A stretch of 64,000 nt of DNA from DATBGS01 sp036557885 (GCA_036557885.1 DATBGS010000109.1:1-64000), one strand, 5' to 3'; numbered from the stretch's first letter, positions 31,782 to 40,346 are shown. The notes: a model not told the origin generated them from the letters alone. Numbers and translations: made by a program.

Positions 31782-32154
31782 ATAGTTTGCTCCTCATCGT
31801 GGTTGGGAACAGCCGATGGTACCGGCTCATTTGTCACTGAATTCCTGCCTGTATGAGCCTCTAATAGGAGCCTCAACGTTGAAAGGCAACCCATGTAGCT
31901 GTCCTACCCTCAGTATAGCAGACGCAAAGGGCGTATCAACACGTCTTTTCCAGGAAGTGTTCGCAAGGTGTCCCAGGAGTGCTCCCTTGAGCGACACCAG
32001 ACCCTGCACGTGCACTCTTGACAGCAGGAGGTTCGCAATGCTATCTTTATTTTGTGCTTCATAAAGTAAAGTGATAGACTTTATCAACTTTGAGCACGCG
32101 GGGAGACTCGCTGAGCCTTCTGATTGAGCTAGCTTCTGACAACGAGGTGCTATG
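31782..32154. other. Intergenic region with promoter and operator-like repeat
   Basis: A 373-base gap. It holds a promoter pair at 32018-32047 and an A/T-rich imperfect inverted repeat near 32065-32092 (AAAGTGATA against TATCAACTTT, with a second ATAAAGT/ACTTTAT pair). The repeat could be an operator for the cysteine operon. Nothing else was recognised. Confidence 0.5.
32018..32047 (+). promoter_or_regulatory. Sigma70-like promoter for the CysO/CysM operon
   Basis: A perfect TTGACA at 32018-32023 and TATCTT at 32042-32047 are 18 bases apart, about 100 bases before the first gene. Confidence 0.6.
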
Positions 32155-33318
32155 ATGGGCAAAGCCTCACGCGAACTGCTGCGACGGGCACGTACTGAAG
32201 TGAAAGAATGGAGTCCAGCCGAGGTGCAACACCGCCTCTCTGATGAGAGCGTTGTATTGGTGGATGTCCGCGAAAAACATGAATGGGATGAGGGCTATAT
32301 CCCTGGCGCGGTGCATGTGCCGCGTGGATACCTGGAACTGAATATTGAGGAGGCCGTGCCCGATAAAGAGGCAACCATTGTGTTGTATTGCGCTGGCGGG
32401 GTGCGCTCGGTCTTAGCGGCTGATACGCTGAAGCGTATGGGCTACCATGACCCAATCTCGATGGCGGGCGGTTTTGGCATGTGGAAGGCGCTCGGCTATC
32501 GCTTCACTCAGCCGCGCGTGCTCACTCAGGCGCAAGCCAAACGCTACAGCCGACATTTGTTGGTGCCGGAGGTGGGCGAGGCCGGTCAGTTAAAGCTGTT
32601 GGATGCCAAAGTGCTGCTGGTGGGAGCTGGGGGATTAGGTTCCCCGGCAGCATATTATCTGGCGGCGGCGGGCGTGGGGACGCTGGGGATTATTGACGCC
32701 GATATTGTGGATGAGAGCAACCTTCAGCGGCAGATTCTGCATAATCTCAGCCGAATAGGGCGCTACAAGGTGGATTCGGCGCGCGAGACGATTGAGGCGC
32801 TGAACCCGGATGTGAAGGTCGTGGCGATCAATGACCGGCTGGCAAAAGAGAATGTGGCCGAAATTATCGCTGATTACGATATTATCGTGGATGGCACAGA
32901 TAATTTCCCCACCCGTTATCTGCTGAATGATGCCTCGGTACTTGCGCGCAAGCCGGTGGTGCATGGCAGCGTGTTCCGCTTTGAGGGGCAATTGACCGTG
33001 TTCAGCCCATATGATGGGCCATGTTATCGCTGCCTGTATCCTGAACCACCACCAGCGGCGCTGGCGCCAAGTTGCGCGGAGGCTGGGGTGCTGGGCATTT
33101 TGCCAGGGATTGTAGGAATGCTCCAGGCAAGCGAGGCCATCAAGCTAATTCTGGGCAAAGGTGAGCCTCTGGTTGGTCGGCTGCTGACGTTTGACGCGCT
33201 CAGTGCTGAGTTTCAGGAACTGCGGCTGTATCGTGACCCACATTGCCCAGCCTGCGGCGAAGGCGCTGATCCGGTCAATTTGCCGACGTATGAAGAGGTT
33301 TGCGCGCTGCCAGCTTGA
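32155..33318 (+). CDS. Rhodanese-MoeB/ThiF fusion, sulfur-carrier adenylyltransferase/sulfurtransferase
   Basis: The N-terminal 110 residues are a rhodanese domain with the active-site loop YCAGGVRS (Cys near residue 79). Residues about 130-387 are an E1-like adenylyltransferase: GAGGLGSP nucleotide loop, SNLQRQ, DGTDNFPTRY, and two zinc cysteine pairs (CYRC and CPAC). The enzyme should adenylate the C-terminal Gly of a small carrier and then load sulfur as a thiocarboxylate. In mycobacterial MoeZ the rhodanese is at the C-terminus; here it leads. The next gene encodes the likely carrier. ATG 32152 is an alternative start, but 32155 has better spacing from GAGGTG. Confidence 0.92.
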   Translation: MGKASRELLRRARTEVKEWSPAEVQHRLSDESVVLVDVREKHEWDEGYIPGAVHVPRGYLELNIEEAVPDKEATIVLYCAGGVRSVLAADTLKRMGYHDPISMAGGFGMWKALGYRFTQPRVLTQAQAKRYSRHLLVPEVGEAGQLKLLDAKVLLVGAGGLGSPAAYYLAAAGVGTLGIIDADIVDESNLQRQILHNLSRIGRYKVDSARETIEALNPDVKVVAINDRLAKENVAEIIADYDIIVDGTDNFPTRYLLNDASVLARKPVVHGSVFRFEGQLTVFSPYDGPCYRCLYPEPPPAALAPSCAEAGVLGILPGIVGMLQASEAIKLILGKGEPLVGRLLTFDALSAEFQELRLYRDPHCPACGEGADPVNLPTYEEVCALPA

Positions 33319-33373
33319 GATTCGATAGCTGCGGCCAATTGACGACGCTGATGTATCCAGCGAGGAGCACTAT

Positions 33374-33664
33374 ATGAGTGTTGTGCGTATTCCGCCGGTG
33401 CTGCGTGCAGTGGTGGGCGGAGCAAAACAGGTTTCTGCGCAGGGGAGCACCCTGGCGGAAGTGTTGGATGATCTTTGCGCGCGTTTCCCAGAGGTCAAGG
33501 AACAGGTGTTGACCCAGGAAGGCGGCTTGAATCGCTTTATCAATGTATATGTGGCCGATCAGGATGTGCGCTTTCTCAAAGGGCTGGATACCCCTGTAGG
33601 TCCAGACGATACAGTAGTGTTGCTGCCAGCAATGGCTGGAGGCCAGAAGCAGCTTCAGAAGTAG
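33374..33664 (+). CDS. cysO: CysO/MoaD-like sulfur carrier protein with C-terminal extension
   Basis: The 96-residue beta-grasp protein resembles CysO: SVVRIPPVLRAVVGG at the start and LLPAMAGG at 83-90. Carriers of this family need a free C-terminal Gly-Gly for adenylation and thiocarboxylate formation. Here six residues (QKQLQK) follow the Gly-Gly, so the carrier would need trimming first. The JAMM protease encoded two genes downstream is the obvious candidate. The gene lies 55 bases after the adenylyltransferase and 46 before cysM. Assignment to CysO rather than MoaD or ThiS rests on the neighbouring cysM and JAMM genes. Confidence 0.85.
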   Translation: MSVVRIPPVLRAVVGGAKQVSAQGSTLAEVLDDLCARFPEVKEQVLTQEGGLNRFINVYVADQDVRFLKGLDTPVGPDDTVVLLPAMAGGQKQLQK

Positions 33665-33710
33665 CTTCTGGTTACGGCCAGAAAGAGCGGTTGGCCGATG
33701 GGAGGCCGCT

Positions 33711-34646
33711 ATGAAATTCCCCTCGCTTCTTGATACGATTGGGCACACCCCGCTGGTGGAGCTTCAGCGTTTTTCGCCCCGCCCAGGGGTGCGCCTCTTT
33801 GCCAAGCTGGAAGGGCAGAACCCGTCTGGCAGTGTGAAGGACCGGATTGCGAAGTCTATGGTTGAGGAGGCCGAAGCCAGGGGTGTGCTGACGCCTGACA
33901 AAATTCTGCTGGAGCCAACCAGCGGGAATACAGGGATTGCGCTGGCGCTGATTGCGCGGGTGAAGGGCTATCGCTTTGTGGCCGTGATGCCGGATAATGT
34001 GACTAGCGAGCGCCAGAAAATGCTGGCGCTCTATGGCGCAGAGATTGTGTTTTCGGATGGCTCAAAGGGGAGTAATGGAGCGGTGGCGCTGGCGCGCCAG
34101 ATGGCCGAGCAAGATGCACGCTATCTGCTGCTGTACCAGTACGGAAATGAGGCCAACCCGCGCGCGCATTATGAGACAACAGCAGTGGAGATTCTGGAAG
34201 ACCTGCCAGAGGTGGATGTGTTTGTGGCTGGCCTGGGCACAGGCGGCACGCTGACCGGATGCGCCCGACGCCTCAAGGAACAGAACCCGTCCATTCGCGT
34301 GATTGCTGCTGAGCCGCTTCAGGGAGAAGGCGTGCAAGGGCTGCGCAGCCTGGAGGATGGCTTTATTCCTCCGGTGCTTGATCTCTCGCTGCTGGATGGA
34401 AAAATTCTGGTGCGGGCGACTGATGCGATTCGGGCGCTGCGTGAGTTGAAGGATCGTGAGGGGATTTTCGCTGGCCCCTCTTGCGGCGCGGCGGTGTACG
34501 CGGCCTTGCGAGTGGCACGCGAGATGGAGCAAGGCACTATTGTTGTGCTGCTTGCCGATGGTGGTTGGAAATATTTGAGCGAAGACCTCTGGACGCGCGA
34601 CCTGGGGACGCTAGAAGAAGATTTGGAGCAGAAGCTCCTGTGGTAG
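33711..34646 (+). CDS. cysM: Cysteine synthase (CysM type)
   Basis: This PLP-dependent fold type II enzyme of 311 residues has the lysine that binds PLP in GSVKDRIA (about residues 40-47), the phosphate and substrate loops TSGNTG and GTGGTLTG, and the C-terminal GPSCGAAVYAA. In the mycobacterial pathway CysM joins O-phosphoserine with sulfur from CysO thiocarboxylate, giving a CysO-cysteine adduct. The adjacent cysO and JAMM genes make that route more likely here than the free-sulfide, O-acetylserine route. The stop overlaps the probable start of the JAMM gene. Confidence 0.93.
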   Translation: MKFPSLLDTIGHTPLVELQRFSPRPGVRLFAKLEGQNPSGSVKDRIAKSMVEEAEARGVLTPDKILLEPTSGNTGIALALIARVKGYRFVAVMPDNVTSERQKMLALYGAEIVFSDGSKGSNGAVALARQMAEQDARYLLLYQYGNEANPRAHYETTAVEILEDLPEVDVFVAGLGTGGTLTGCARRLKEQNPSIRVIAAEPLQGEGVQGLRSLEDGFIPPVLDLSLLDGKILVRATDAIRALRELKDREGIFAGPSCGAAVYAALRVAREMEQGTIVVLLADGGWKYLSEDLWTRDLGTLEEDLEQKLLW

Positions 34647-35125
34647 GTGAGGAATTCTTGGGCGAAGAGAAAAACAACCAGCAAGCTACCAAATCGCCGT
34701 TTATCAGGCTGTCGCGCGCGGTCTTTGAGGCGATGCTGGCGCATGTGCAGGCGGGGTACCCCAACGAAGCCTGTGGTGTGCTGGCGGGCGCCAGTGGTCA
34801 GGTGGTCAAACATTACCCGGCGACTAATGTTTCGGATACGCCGGAGACGTTTAGCGAGATTGGCTCGGCTGAACTTCTGGCGATCTGGCAGGAGGTTGAT
34901 GCGCGCGACTGGGACTTTTTTGCCTATTACCATTCACATCCTCAGACCCCCGCCTACCCTTCCCCACGCGATATTCTTCTGGCCCAGGGCTGGCCTGGCA
35001 CCTTCTCGCTGATCTTTTCACTGCGTGATCCCCAGCACCCTGAACTGCGGGCGTTTCTCATCGCTGCTGATCGCAGCATTACTGAATACCCCATTGTCGT
35101 TGAAGATGCTGAGAAAGATGAGTAG
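34640..35125 (+). CDS. mec: JAMM/MPN+ metalloprotease, Mec-type
   Basis: A zinc protease of the JAB/MPN+ family with all ligands present: Glu43 in NEACGVL, then His98-Ser-His100, Ser108 and Asp111 in the segment HSHPQTPAYPSPRD. In the CysO pathway Mec releases cysteine from the CysO-cysteine adduct. It may also trim the six extra residues from this CysO. The start is uncertain: GTG 34640 overlaps the cysM stop, while TTG 34658 has GGTGAGG just upstream. The length from GTG is 161 residues. It is last in the four-gene operon. Confidence 0.88.
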   Translation: MVGEEFLGEEKNNQQATKSPFIRLSRAVFEAMLAHVQAGYPNEACGVLAGASGQVVKHYPATNVSDTPETFSEIGSAELLAIWQEVDARDWDFFAYYHSHPQTPAYPSPRDILLAQGWPGTFSLIFSLRDPQHPELRAFLIAADRSITEYPIVVEDAEKDE

Positions 35126-35433
35126 CTGCTTCGCTCGCAACAGCATCGAAGCAAGGAGCACCTTCAACGCAACGGGTATGCTGGATAGGTGATTGGCAGA
35201 TTTGCAGGTGGGGCCGGGGCTGTGCTATACTTCAATGCGCGTGGGCATTGCCCTCGCTTATTACACACGCTCCCTGCATACCGGGTTCCTGATCGCTTGA
35301 TGTTGCGTATTGGCTGCGCTCTGTTTGTGCAGCACGTTGGATGCCCCTGGACTCAAGCGCAGCCCGATGAGAGGAACACGAGCGATTGCCCATTAAATCA
35401 GCGGGAGTGGAGGATATTTAAGGAGGCCCGTCG
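35126..35433. other. Promoter and long leader of the rpsB-tsf operon
   Basis: The gap contains the promoter at 35202-35231 and then a transcribed leader of roughly 195 bases up to the rpsB start. Such length is typical for ribosomal protein operons with autoregulation by S2, but I could not align it to a known rpsB leader motif. AAGGAGG lies 8 bases before the TTG start. Confidence 0.55.
35202..35231 (+). promoter_or_regulatory. Sigma70-like promoter for rpsB-tsf and downstream genes
   Basis: TTGCAG at 35202-35207 and TATACT at 35226-35231 have an 18-base spacer. Confidence 0.65.
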
Positions 35434-36252
35434 TTGGCAAATATTGTTTCAATGAAGCAGCTTCTTGAAGCTGGCGTCCATTTTGGACATCAAACGCGCC
35501 GCTGGAATCCAAAGATGAAGCCGTTTATCTTTGCTGAACGGAACGGCATTCATATTATTGATCTCCAGCAGACGGTAGGACGCTTAAACGAGGCGTATAA
35601 GTTTGTGGTTGGGCTGGCGGCTGAGGGTGATACGATTCTGTTTGTGGGTACGAAGAAGCAAGCCCAGGAAGCTGTTGAGCAGGAAGCGAAGCGCTGCGGC
35701 ATGTTTTACGTGAATCAGCGCTGGCTTGGTGGCATGCTGACCAACTTCCAGACCATTCAATTGCGCATTCGCTACCTGAAGGACTTGCAGGCGCGCAAGG
35801 AGCGCGGCGAGTTTGAGCGGCTTCCGAAGAAGGAAGCGCTGCGTCTGGAGGAGCAGATGGCGCGTTTGGAGCGAACGCTTGGTGGCATTAAAGATATGCG
35901 CCGCTTGCCGGGCGCAATTTTTGTGGTAGATACGCGCAAAGAGCACACAGCCGTCTTGGAAGCCCGGCGGTTGGAGATTCCGGTCATTTCGCTCGCGGAT
36001 ACTAACTGCGACCCCGATGAGATGGATTATCCTATCCCGGCAAATGACGATGCCATTCGCGCTGTACGCCTGCTTTGCACCAAGATTGCGGACGCTGTGT
36101 TGGAAGGTCGCCGCCAGCTTGAGGCACAGAGGAAAGATCAAGAGGGCGTGGAGGAGGATGGTGCCGCCCCTCTGCCGGAGGGCGAGGCTGGCAGCGCACC
36201 CGGTGAGGCCGCGCCTGCTGAACCAGAATTAGTTTCAGAAGAGGCGCGCTAG
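35434..36252 (+). CDS. rpsB: 30S ribosomal protein uS2
   Basis: S2 binds the 30S head-body junction near the anti-Shine-Dalgarno region. The sequence begins MANIVSMKQLLEAGVHFGHQ, includes KPFIFAERNGIHIIDLQQT, RWLGGMLTNF and VISLADTNCDPD, and continues to 272 residues. The last 40 are an acidic Glu/Ala/Gly tail beyond the usual S2 end. The start codon is TTG, chosen because a full AAGGAGG sits 8 bases upstream and the N-terminus aligns with the family. It leads the rpsB-tsf-pyrH-frr cluster. Confidence 0.97.
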   Translation: MANIVSMKQLLEAGVHFGHQTRRWNPKMKPFIFAERNGIHIIDLQQTVGRLNEAYKFVVGLAAEGDTILFVGTKKQAQEAVEQEAKRCGMFYVNQRWLGGMLTNFQTIQLRIRYLKDLQARKERGEFERLPKKEALRLEEQMARLERTLGGIKDMRRLPGAIFVVDTRKEHTAVLEARRLEIPVISLADTNCDPDEMDYPIPANDDAIRAVRLLCTKIADAVLEGRRQLEAQRKDQEGVEEDGAAPLPEGEAGSAPGEAAPAEPELVSEEAR

Positions 36253-36267
36253 CGCCAGACACACAGA

Positions 36268-36371
36268 AGAGGGTGCGCTGCTTTGCCCGGCGATGGGTTG
36301 ATGGTGGCACCCTCTCTTTGTGGGCATTGAAGTTCGGGATGTGTCTCTGGCATGTTGGTCGCACCAACATG
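36268..36371 (+). promoter_or_regulatory. Two strong hairpins in the rpsB-tsf gap
   Basis: AGAGGGTGC at 36268-36276 pairs with GCACCCTCT at 36307-36315, followed by a short CTTTG. CATGTTGGT at 36351-36359 pairs with ACCAACATG at 36363-36371 around a three-base loop. The first may attenuate read-through from rpsB into tsf; the second has operator-like symmetry. The 243-base gap holds no gene. Confidence 0.5.
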
Positions 36372-36495
36372 CCTGGTTGGTATAAGGGAGATGGGTGAGC
36401 TTGATACTTTTGTTTCTCCCCCATCGTTTCATGTAAAGATGTGCCCACGCACCCTTTTGGAGGGCGTGGAGCGTGTAGAGGGAGTCCAAGGAAGC

Positions 36496-37092
36496 ATGGA
36501 ATTCACCGTAAAAGATATACAGCGCCTGCGTGAGGAGACGGGTGCTGGTCCACTTGATTGCAAAAAAGCCCTTACTGATGCCGCCAGCTTTGAAGAGGCA
36601 GTGAAGACGCTGGCGAAAAAGACCCAACAGCGCGCTGACAAGCTCAAGGCGGAGGAGCGCGAGACGCGCCAGGGCTATATCGCGGCCTATACCCATTTTA
36701 ACGGGAATTTGGGTGTGCTGGTGGAAGTCAATTGCAGCACCGATTTTGTCTCGCGCAACGACGAGTTTCGTACTCTGGCAAACGAACTGGCGCTTCAGGT
36801 AGCCGCGCTGGACCCCAAGTACATCTCATTTGATGAAATTCCGGCAGAGGCTGTGGAGAAAGTGCGCCAGGAGGTGCTGGACGACCCAGAGGTACAGAAG
36901 CGCCCGGCGAATATTCAGGCACAAATCGTCGAGGGGCGGGTGCGTAAGGAGTTTGAGCCGCTGGCGCTGCTGACTCAGCCCTGGTTTAAGGATGAGAAAG
37001 TCAAGATTGGCGATATGATCAATGAACTCATTCGGAAGACGGGTGAGAACATTGTCGTGCGTCGCTTTGTACGCTTCAAGCTGGGAGAATAA
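36496..37092 (+). CDS. tsf: Elongation factor Ts
   Basis: EF-Ts recycles EF-Tu from GDP to GTP form. The start is ATG 36496, giving 198 residues that begin with EFTVKDIQRLREETGAG (UBA-like domain, with CKKAL) and contain the core motif STDFVSRNDEF. This is the short form of EF-Ts, lacking the coiled-coil insertion of the E. coli protein (283 residues), as in Thermus. AAGGA precedes the start. The gene ends 9 bases before pyrH. Confidence 0.96.
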   Translation: MEFTVKDIQRLREETGAGPLDCKKALTDAASFEEAVKTLAKKTQQRADKLKAEERETRQGYIAAYTHFNGNLGVLVEVNCSTDFVSRNDEFRTLANELALQVAALDPKYISFDEIPAEAVEKVRQEVLDDPEVQKRPANIQAQIVEGRVRKEFEPLALLTQPWFKDEKVKIGDMINELIRKTGENIVVRRFVRFKLGE

Positions 37093-37101
37093 ACCCGTCA
37101 G

Positions 37102-37845
37102 ATGAATAAAAAAGCACCCGTCTTTCAACGCATCTTACTCAAGCTGAGTGGAGAGGCGTTGATGGGCGAGCAGGGACACGGGATTGATCCGGCCATCGTA
37201 CAGCGCATTGCCGCCGAAATTCAGCGGGTCCAGGCTCTAGGCGTGGAGATTGCTATTGTAATTGGCGGTGGCAATATCTGGCGTGGGCAAACTGCCGAGC
37301 GTCTTGGTATGGACCGTGCCACCGCGGATTATATGGGGATGCTGGCAACGGTGATCAATGCGCTGGCACTGCAAGATGCACTGGAAAAGCTGGAGTTGAT
37401 CACTCGTGTGCAGACCGGGATTAATATGCCTTCGGTGGCTGAGCCATTTATCCGACGACGCGCCGCCCGCCATCTGGAGAAAGGACGGGTGGTCATTCTG
37501 GCTGCCGGGACGGGCAACCCGTATTTTACGACAGATACCGCTGCTGCTCTGCGGAGCGTGGAACTCAATTGCCAGGTGCTGTTAAAAGCGACAAAAGTGG
37601 ATGGCATCTATGATTCGGACCCCATGCGCAACCCATCCGCTCGCAAGCTCACGACGTTGAGCTATATGGAAGCGTTAAATATGGGGGTGCAGGTGATGGA
37701 TAGCACAGCTATTTCGCTGTGTAAAGATAACCACTTACCCATTATTGTATTTAGTCTCAAAGAGGTTGGAAACATTGAGGCGCTGGTTTTAGGCAACCAG
37801 CGCGGAACGCTCGTCTGTGATCCTGAATCAGCGCTGAAATGGTAG
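37102..37845 (+). CDS. pyrH: Uridylate kinase (UMP kinase)
   Basis: UMP kinase makes UDP from UMP at the head of pyrimidine nucleotide supply. The 247-residue hexameric-type sequence shows LKLSGEALMG at about 13-22, IGGGNIWRG, DYMGMLATVINALALQ, the RRRAARHLEKGRVV loop and GNPYFTTDTAAALR. The length and motifs match the amino-acid kinase fold family. The tsf-pyrH-frr order is widely conserved. Confidence 0.97.
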   Translation: MNKKAPVFQRILLKLSGEALMGEQGHGIDPAIVQRIAAEIQRVQALGVEIAIVIGGGNIWRGQTAERLGMDRATADYMGMLATVINALALQDALEKLELITRVQTGINMPSVAEPFIRRRAARHLEKGRVVILAAGTGNPYFTTDTAAALRSVELNCQVLLKATKVDGIYDSDPMRNPSARKLTTLSYMEALNMGVQVMDSTAISLCKDNHLPIIVFSLKEVGNIEALVLGNQRGTLVCDPESALKW

Positions 37846-37947
37846 GGCAGCCGGTAGTCTCTGGCGGCCCTACCTGGGCAGATACAGGGGCACTGCGCAA
37901 AGAAGGCTTGCCTGCCATATTCACTGGGCCTGGAAGGAGCGCCACCT

Positions 37948-38505
37948 ATGCCGACAGATATTTTCGCCGATGTTGAACACCGCATGAAAATGGCTATTGA
38001 AGCGCTCCGGCGCGACCTTGGGACAGTGCGCACCGGGCGCGCCAGCCCGACGCTGCTTGAAGGGCTGAAGGTGGATTACTACAATACTCCGACGCCCTTA
38101 ATTCAGGTTGCCAATATCCACGCCACCGACTCGCGCACCCTGACGATTCAACCCTGGGACCGGAAGATGCTGGGAGAGATTGAGAAGGCCATCCAAAAAT
38201 CGGACCTGGGGTTGAATCCAAACAACGATGGACAGGTGATTCGGCTGGTGATTCCGCCGCTGACCGAGGAGCGCCGCCGTGACCTGGTGAAGGTGGTGCA
38301 CAAAAAGATGGATGAGGGGAAGGTAGCGGTGAGGAACTGCCGCCGGGATGCGCATGATCGGCTGCGTGACCAGGAAAAAAAGAAGGAAATCTCAGAAGAT
38401 GAGTTGAAGCGGGCAACTGAGCGCTTGCAGAAACTCACTGATCGCTATATTGAGGAAATTGAGAAAGTCGGCCATGCCAAAGAGACTGAGATCATGGAGG
38501 TCTAA
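37948..38505 (+). CDS. frr: Ribosome recycling factor
   Basis: RRF splits post-termination ribosomes with EF-G. The 185-residue protein has the three-helix bundle and hinge domain of the family: ALRRDLGTVRTGRASP near residue 20, YNTPTPLIQVANI, then IPPLTEERRRDLVKVVHKK and the C-terminal helix around LTDRYIEEIEKV. GGAGCG precedes the ATG. It follows pyrH after about 100 bases. Confidence 0.97.
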   Translation: MPTDIFADVEHRMKMAIEALRRDLGTVRTGRASPTLLEGLKVDYYNTPTPLIQVANIHATDSRTLTIQPWDRKMLGEIEKAIQKSDLGLNPNNDGQVIRLVIPPLTEERRRDLVKVVHKKMDEGKVAVRNCRRDAHDRLRDQEKKKEISEDELKRATERLQKLTDRYIEEIEKVGHAKETEIMEV

Positions 38506-38534
38506 AGCGCAGGCTGGAGGATGGTTGAACGTAC

Positions 38535-39374
38535 ATGGCATCAGTATTTGCAAAATTTCTGGGGTTTCTTGATTCACGTACCAGTTCGCCAAGACAGGCT
38601 GCGAAGGCACGCAGCACGGCTGAGCAGCGCCAGGTGACTCCGAACCATGTGGCGATCATTATGGACGGAAATGGGCGCTGGGCTACCAGGCGTCACTTAC
38701 CCCGCATGGTTGGGCATAAAGCAGGGGTGGATGCGTTGCGCCGTGTGGTGGAGTGCGCAACGGATGAGCATATCCCCATGCTCAGCGTGTATGCCTTTTC
38801 GACGGAAAACTGGGGGCGGCCACTCGATGAAGTTGATGGGTTGATGCGGCTCTTTTGGGAGGTTATTCAATCTGATCTGGATAGGCTGAATCGCAACGGG
38901 GTGCGCCTTCGTCATATCGGACGAATGGAAGGGTTATCGAGCGATATTCAGCAAGCTATCCAGCACTCTACTGAAGTGACCAGGCACAATACAAAGCTAG
39001 CGCTGAATATCTGCTTCAACTACGGTGGGCGTGGGGAACTGGTGGATGCTGTGCGCCAGATTGTGGCCGATGGCCTGCCGCCAGAAACCATTACGGAAGA
39101 AGTCATCAGCCGCTATCTCTACACGAAAGACTTGCCCGACCCCGATCTGGTCATCCGTACCGCCAGTGAGATGCGTCTGAGCAACTTCTTGATCTGGCAG
39201 GCGGCTTATAGTGAGTATTACGCGACGGAGACGCTCTGGCCCGATTTTACCCGCGAGGATTTCTTGGACTCGCTCCATGCCTATAGCCAGCGCCAGCGGC
39301 GCTTTGGGAAAGTTGCGTCGGCCACTGACCACAAGCCCATTGCCTTGAGCACCCCCGGCACAGGTGCTCGCTAG
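38535..39374 (+). CDS. uppS: Isoprenyl transferase (undecaprenyl diphosphate synthase type)
   Basis: The cis-prenyltransferase condenses isopentenyl diphosphate onto an allylic primer to make the lipid carrier for cell wall precursors. Of 279 residues, the first 35 are a polar extension. The active-site motif VAIIMDGNGRWA comes next (catalytic Asp near 44), then STENWGRP, NICFNYGGRGEL, and PDLVIRTASEMRLSNFLIWQ for the diphosphate site. WPDF near the end is also conserved. The downstream cdsA, dxr and ispG genes supply membrane lipid and isoprenoid precursors, so the cluster is functionally coherent. Confidence 0.95.
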   Translation: MASVFAKFLGFLDSRTSSPRQAAKARSTAEQRQVTPNHVAIIMDGNGRWATRRHLPRMVGHKAGVDALRRVVECATDEHIPMLSVYAFSTENWGRPLDEVDGLMRLFWEVIQSDLDRLNRNGVRLRHIGRMEGLSSDIQQAIQHSTEVTRHNTKLALNICFNYGGRGELVDAVRQIVADGLPPETITEEVISRYLYTKDLPDPDLVIRTASEMRLSNFLIWQAAYSEYYATETLWPDFTREDFLDSLHAYSQRQRRFGKVASATDHKPIALSTPGTGAR

Positions 39375-39449
39375 AGTGCACGGAGAGTGAACGGAAGATT
39401 TCCCGAATCTCCTCTTGCCAGGAACGGCCTGGGCGAAAGGAAGAATGTC

Positions 39450-40346
39450 ATGCAGCAGTCAGCCTCGTCTCCCCCAATTGCCACCCCTGACCCAGGCGCG
39501 GCCAATCGCCAGTGGCTGCGCGCGCTGCTGCTGCGCGTGCTTACCTCTATTGTGGGTATCCCGCTTATTCTGGCGCTGCTGTGGTTTGGAGGTTGGGTGT
39601 TGTTTGCAGGGCTGGTGGTCATCATTGCGCTTGCTACGTATGAGTTACATCGCATGCTGACCGGGGATGGCAAGCACCCGCTGAGTTTGTTGAGCCTGGC
39701 ATTGAGCCTTGATTTTCTACTTGCTGCGCAATTGCCCGCTTCCTGGAAATATCCTCTGGTTGCAGGCGGTATCAGCCTGTTGCTCCTGCTCACGTTTACC
39801 TGGCTGCTCGTTGCGCGGCACACTCTCGAGGGGTCGCTGGTGGATTGGGCGCTGACAATGGCGATGCCCTTCTATTTGGGGTGGCCGCTCAGCGCGTTCC
39901 TGTCCATGCGGGGAAGCCAGATTGCTCCAAGCGATGGGTTCTGGTGGGTGCTGTTGGTGCTGGTTGGGGTTTGGGTGTTTGATTCGGCGGCATTTTTTGC
40001 CGGAAAGTACCTGGGACGCCACAAGATGACCCCGCTTGTCAGCCCCAGCAAGACGTGGGAGGGAATGGTTGGTGGTACAGTTGCCAGCATCGGCGTGACT
40101 ATTGCGATTGGGGTACCTGCATTGAACCTGCCAATTTATCACGCGATCATTCTGGGCCTGCTTATCAGCGTGTTTGGACAGATGGGTGATCTGGCGGAAT
40201 CGCTGCTGAAACGACAAACCCATGTGAAAGATAGCAGCCATTTGATTCCTGGGCATGGAGGGATTCTCGACAGAATTGATAGCCAGCTTTTTGCGGTAAT
40301 TGTGGTCGCGTTTTATCTCCAATGGGTTTTGAATCCACCCTTTTAA
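39450..40346 (+). CDS. cdsA: Phosphatidate cytidylyltransferase
   Basis: CdsA makes CDP-diacylglycerol from phosphatidate and CTP, the branch point of phospholipid synthesis. The 298-residue protein has about eight transmembrane helices and ends with the family signature: KDSSHLIPGHGGILDRIDS, preceded by SPSKTWEGMVGG. ATG 39450 is preferred because AAAGGA lies 8 bases upstream; a GTG at 39387 is in frame but adds a polar extension. Confidence 0.94.
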   Translation: MQQSASSPPIATPDPGAANRQWLRALLLRVLTSIVGIPLILALLWFGGWVLFAGLVVIIALATYELHRMLTGDGKHPLSLLSLALSLDFLLAAQLPASWKYPLVAGGISLLLLLTFTWLLVARHTLEGSLVDWALTMAMPFYLGWPLSAFLSMRGSQIAPSDGFWWVLLVLVGVWVFDSAAFFAGKYLGRHKMTPLVSPSKTWEGMVGGTVASIGVTIAIGVPALNLPIYHAIILGLLISVFGQMGDLAESLLKRQTHVKDSSHLIPGHGGILDRIDSQLFAVIVVAFYLQWVLNPPF

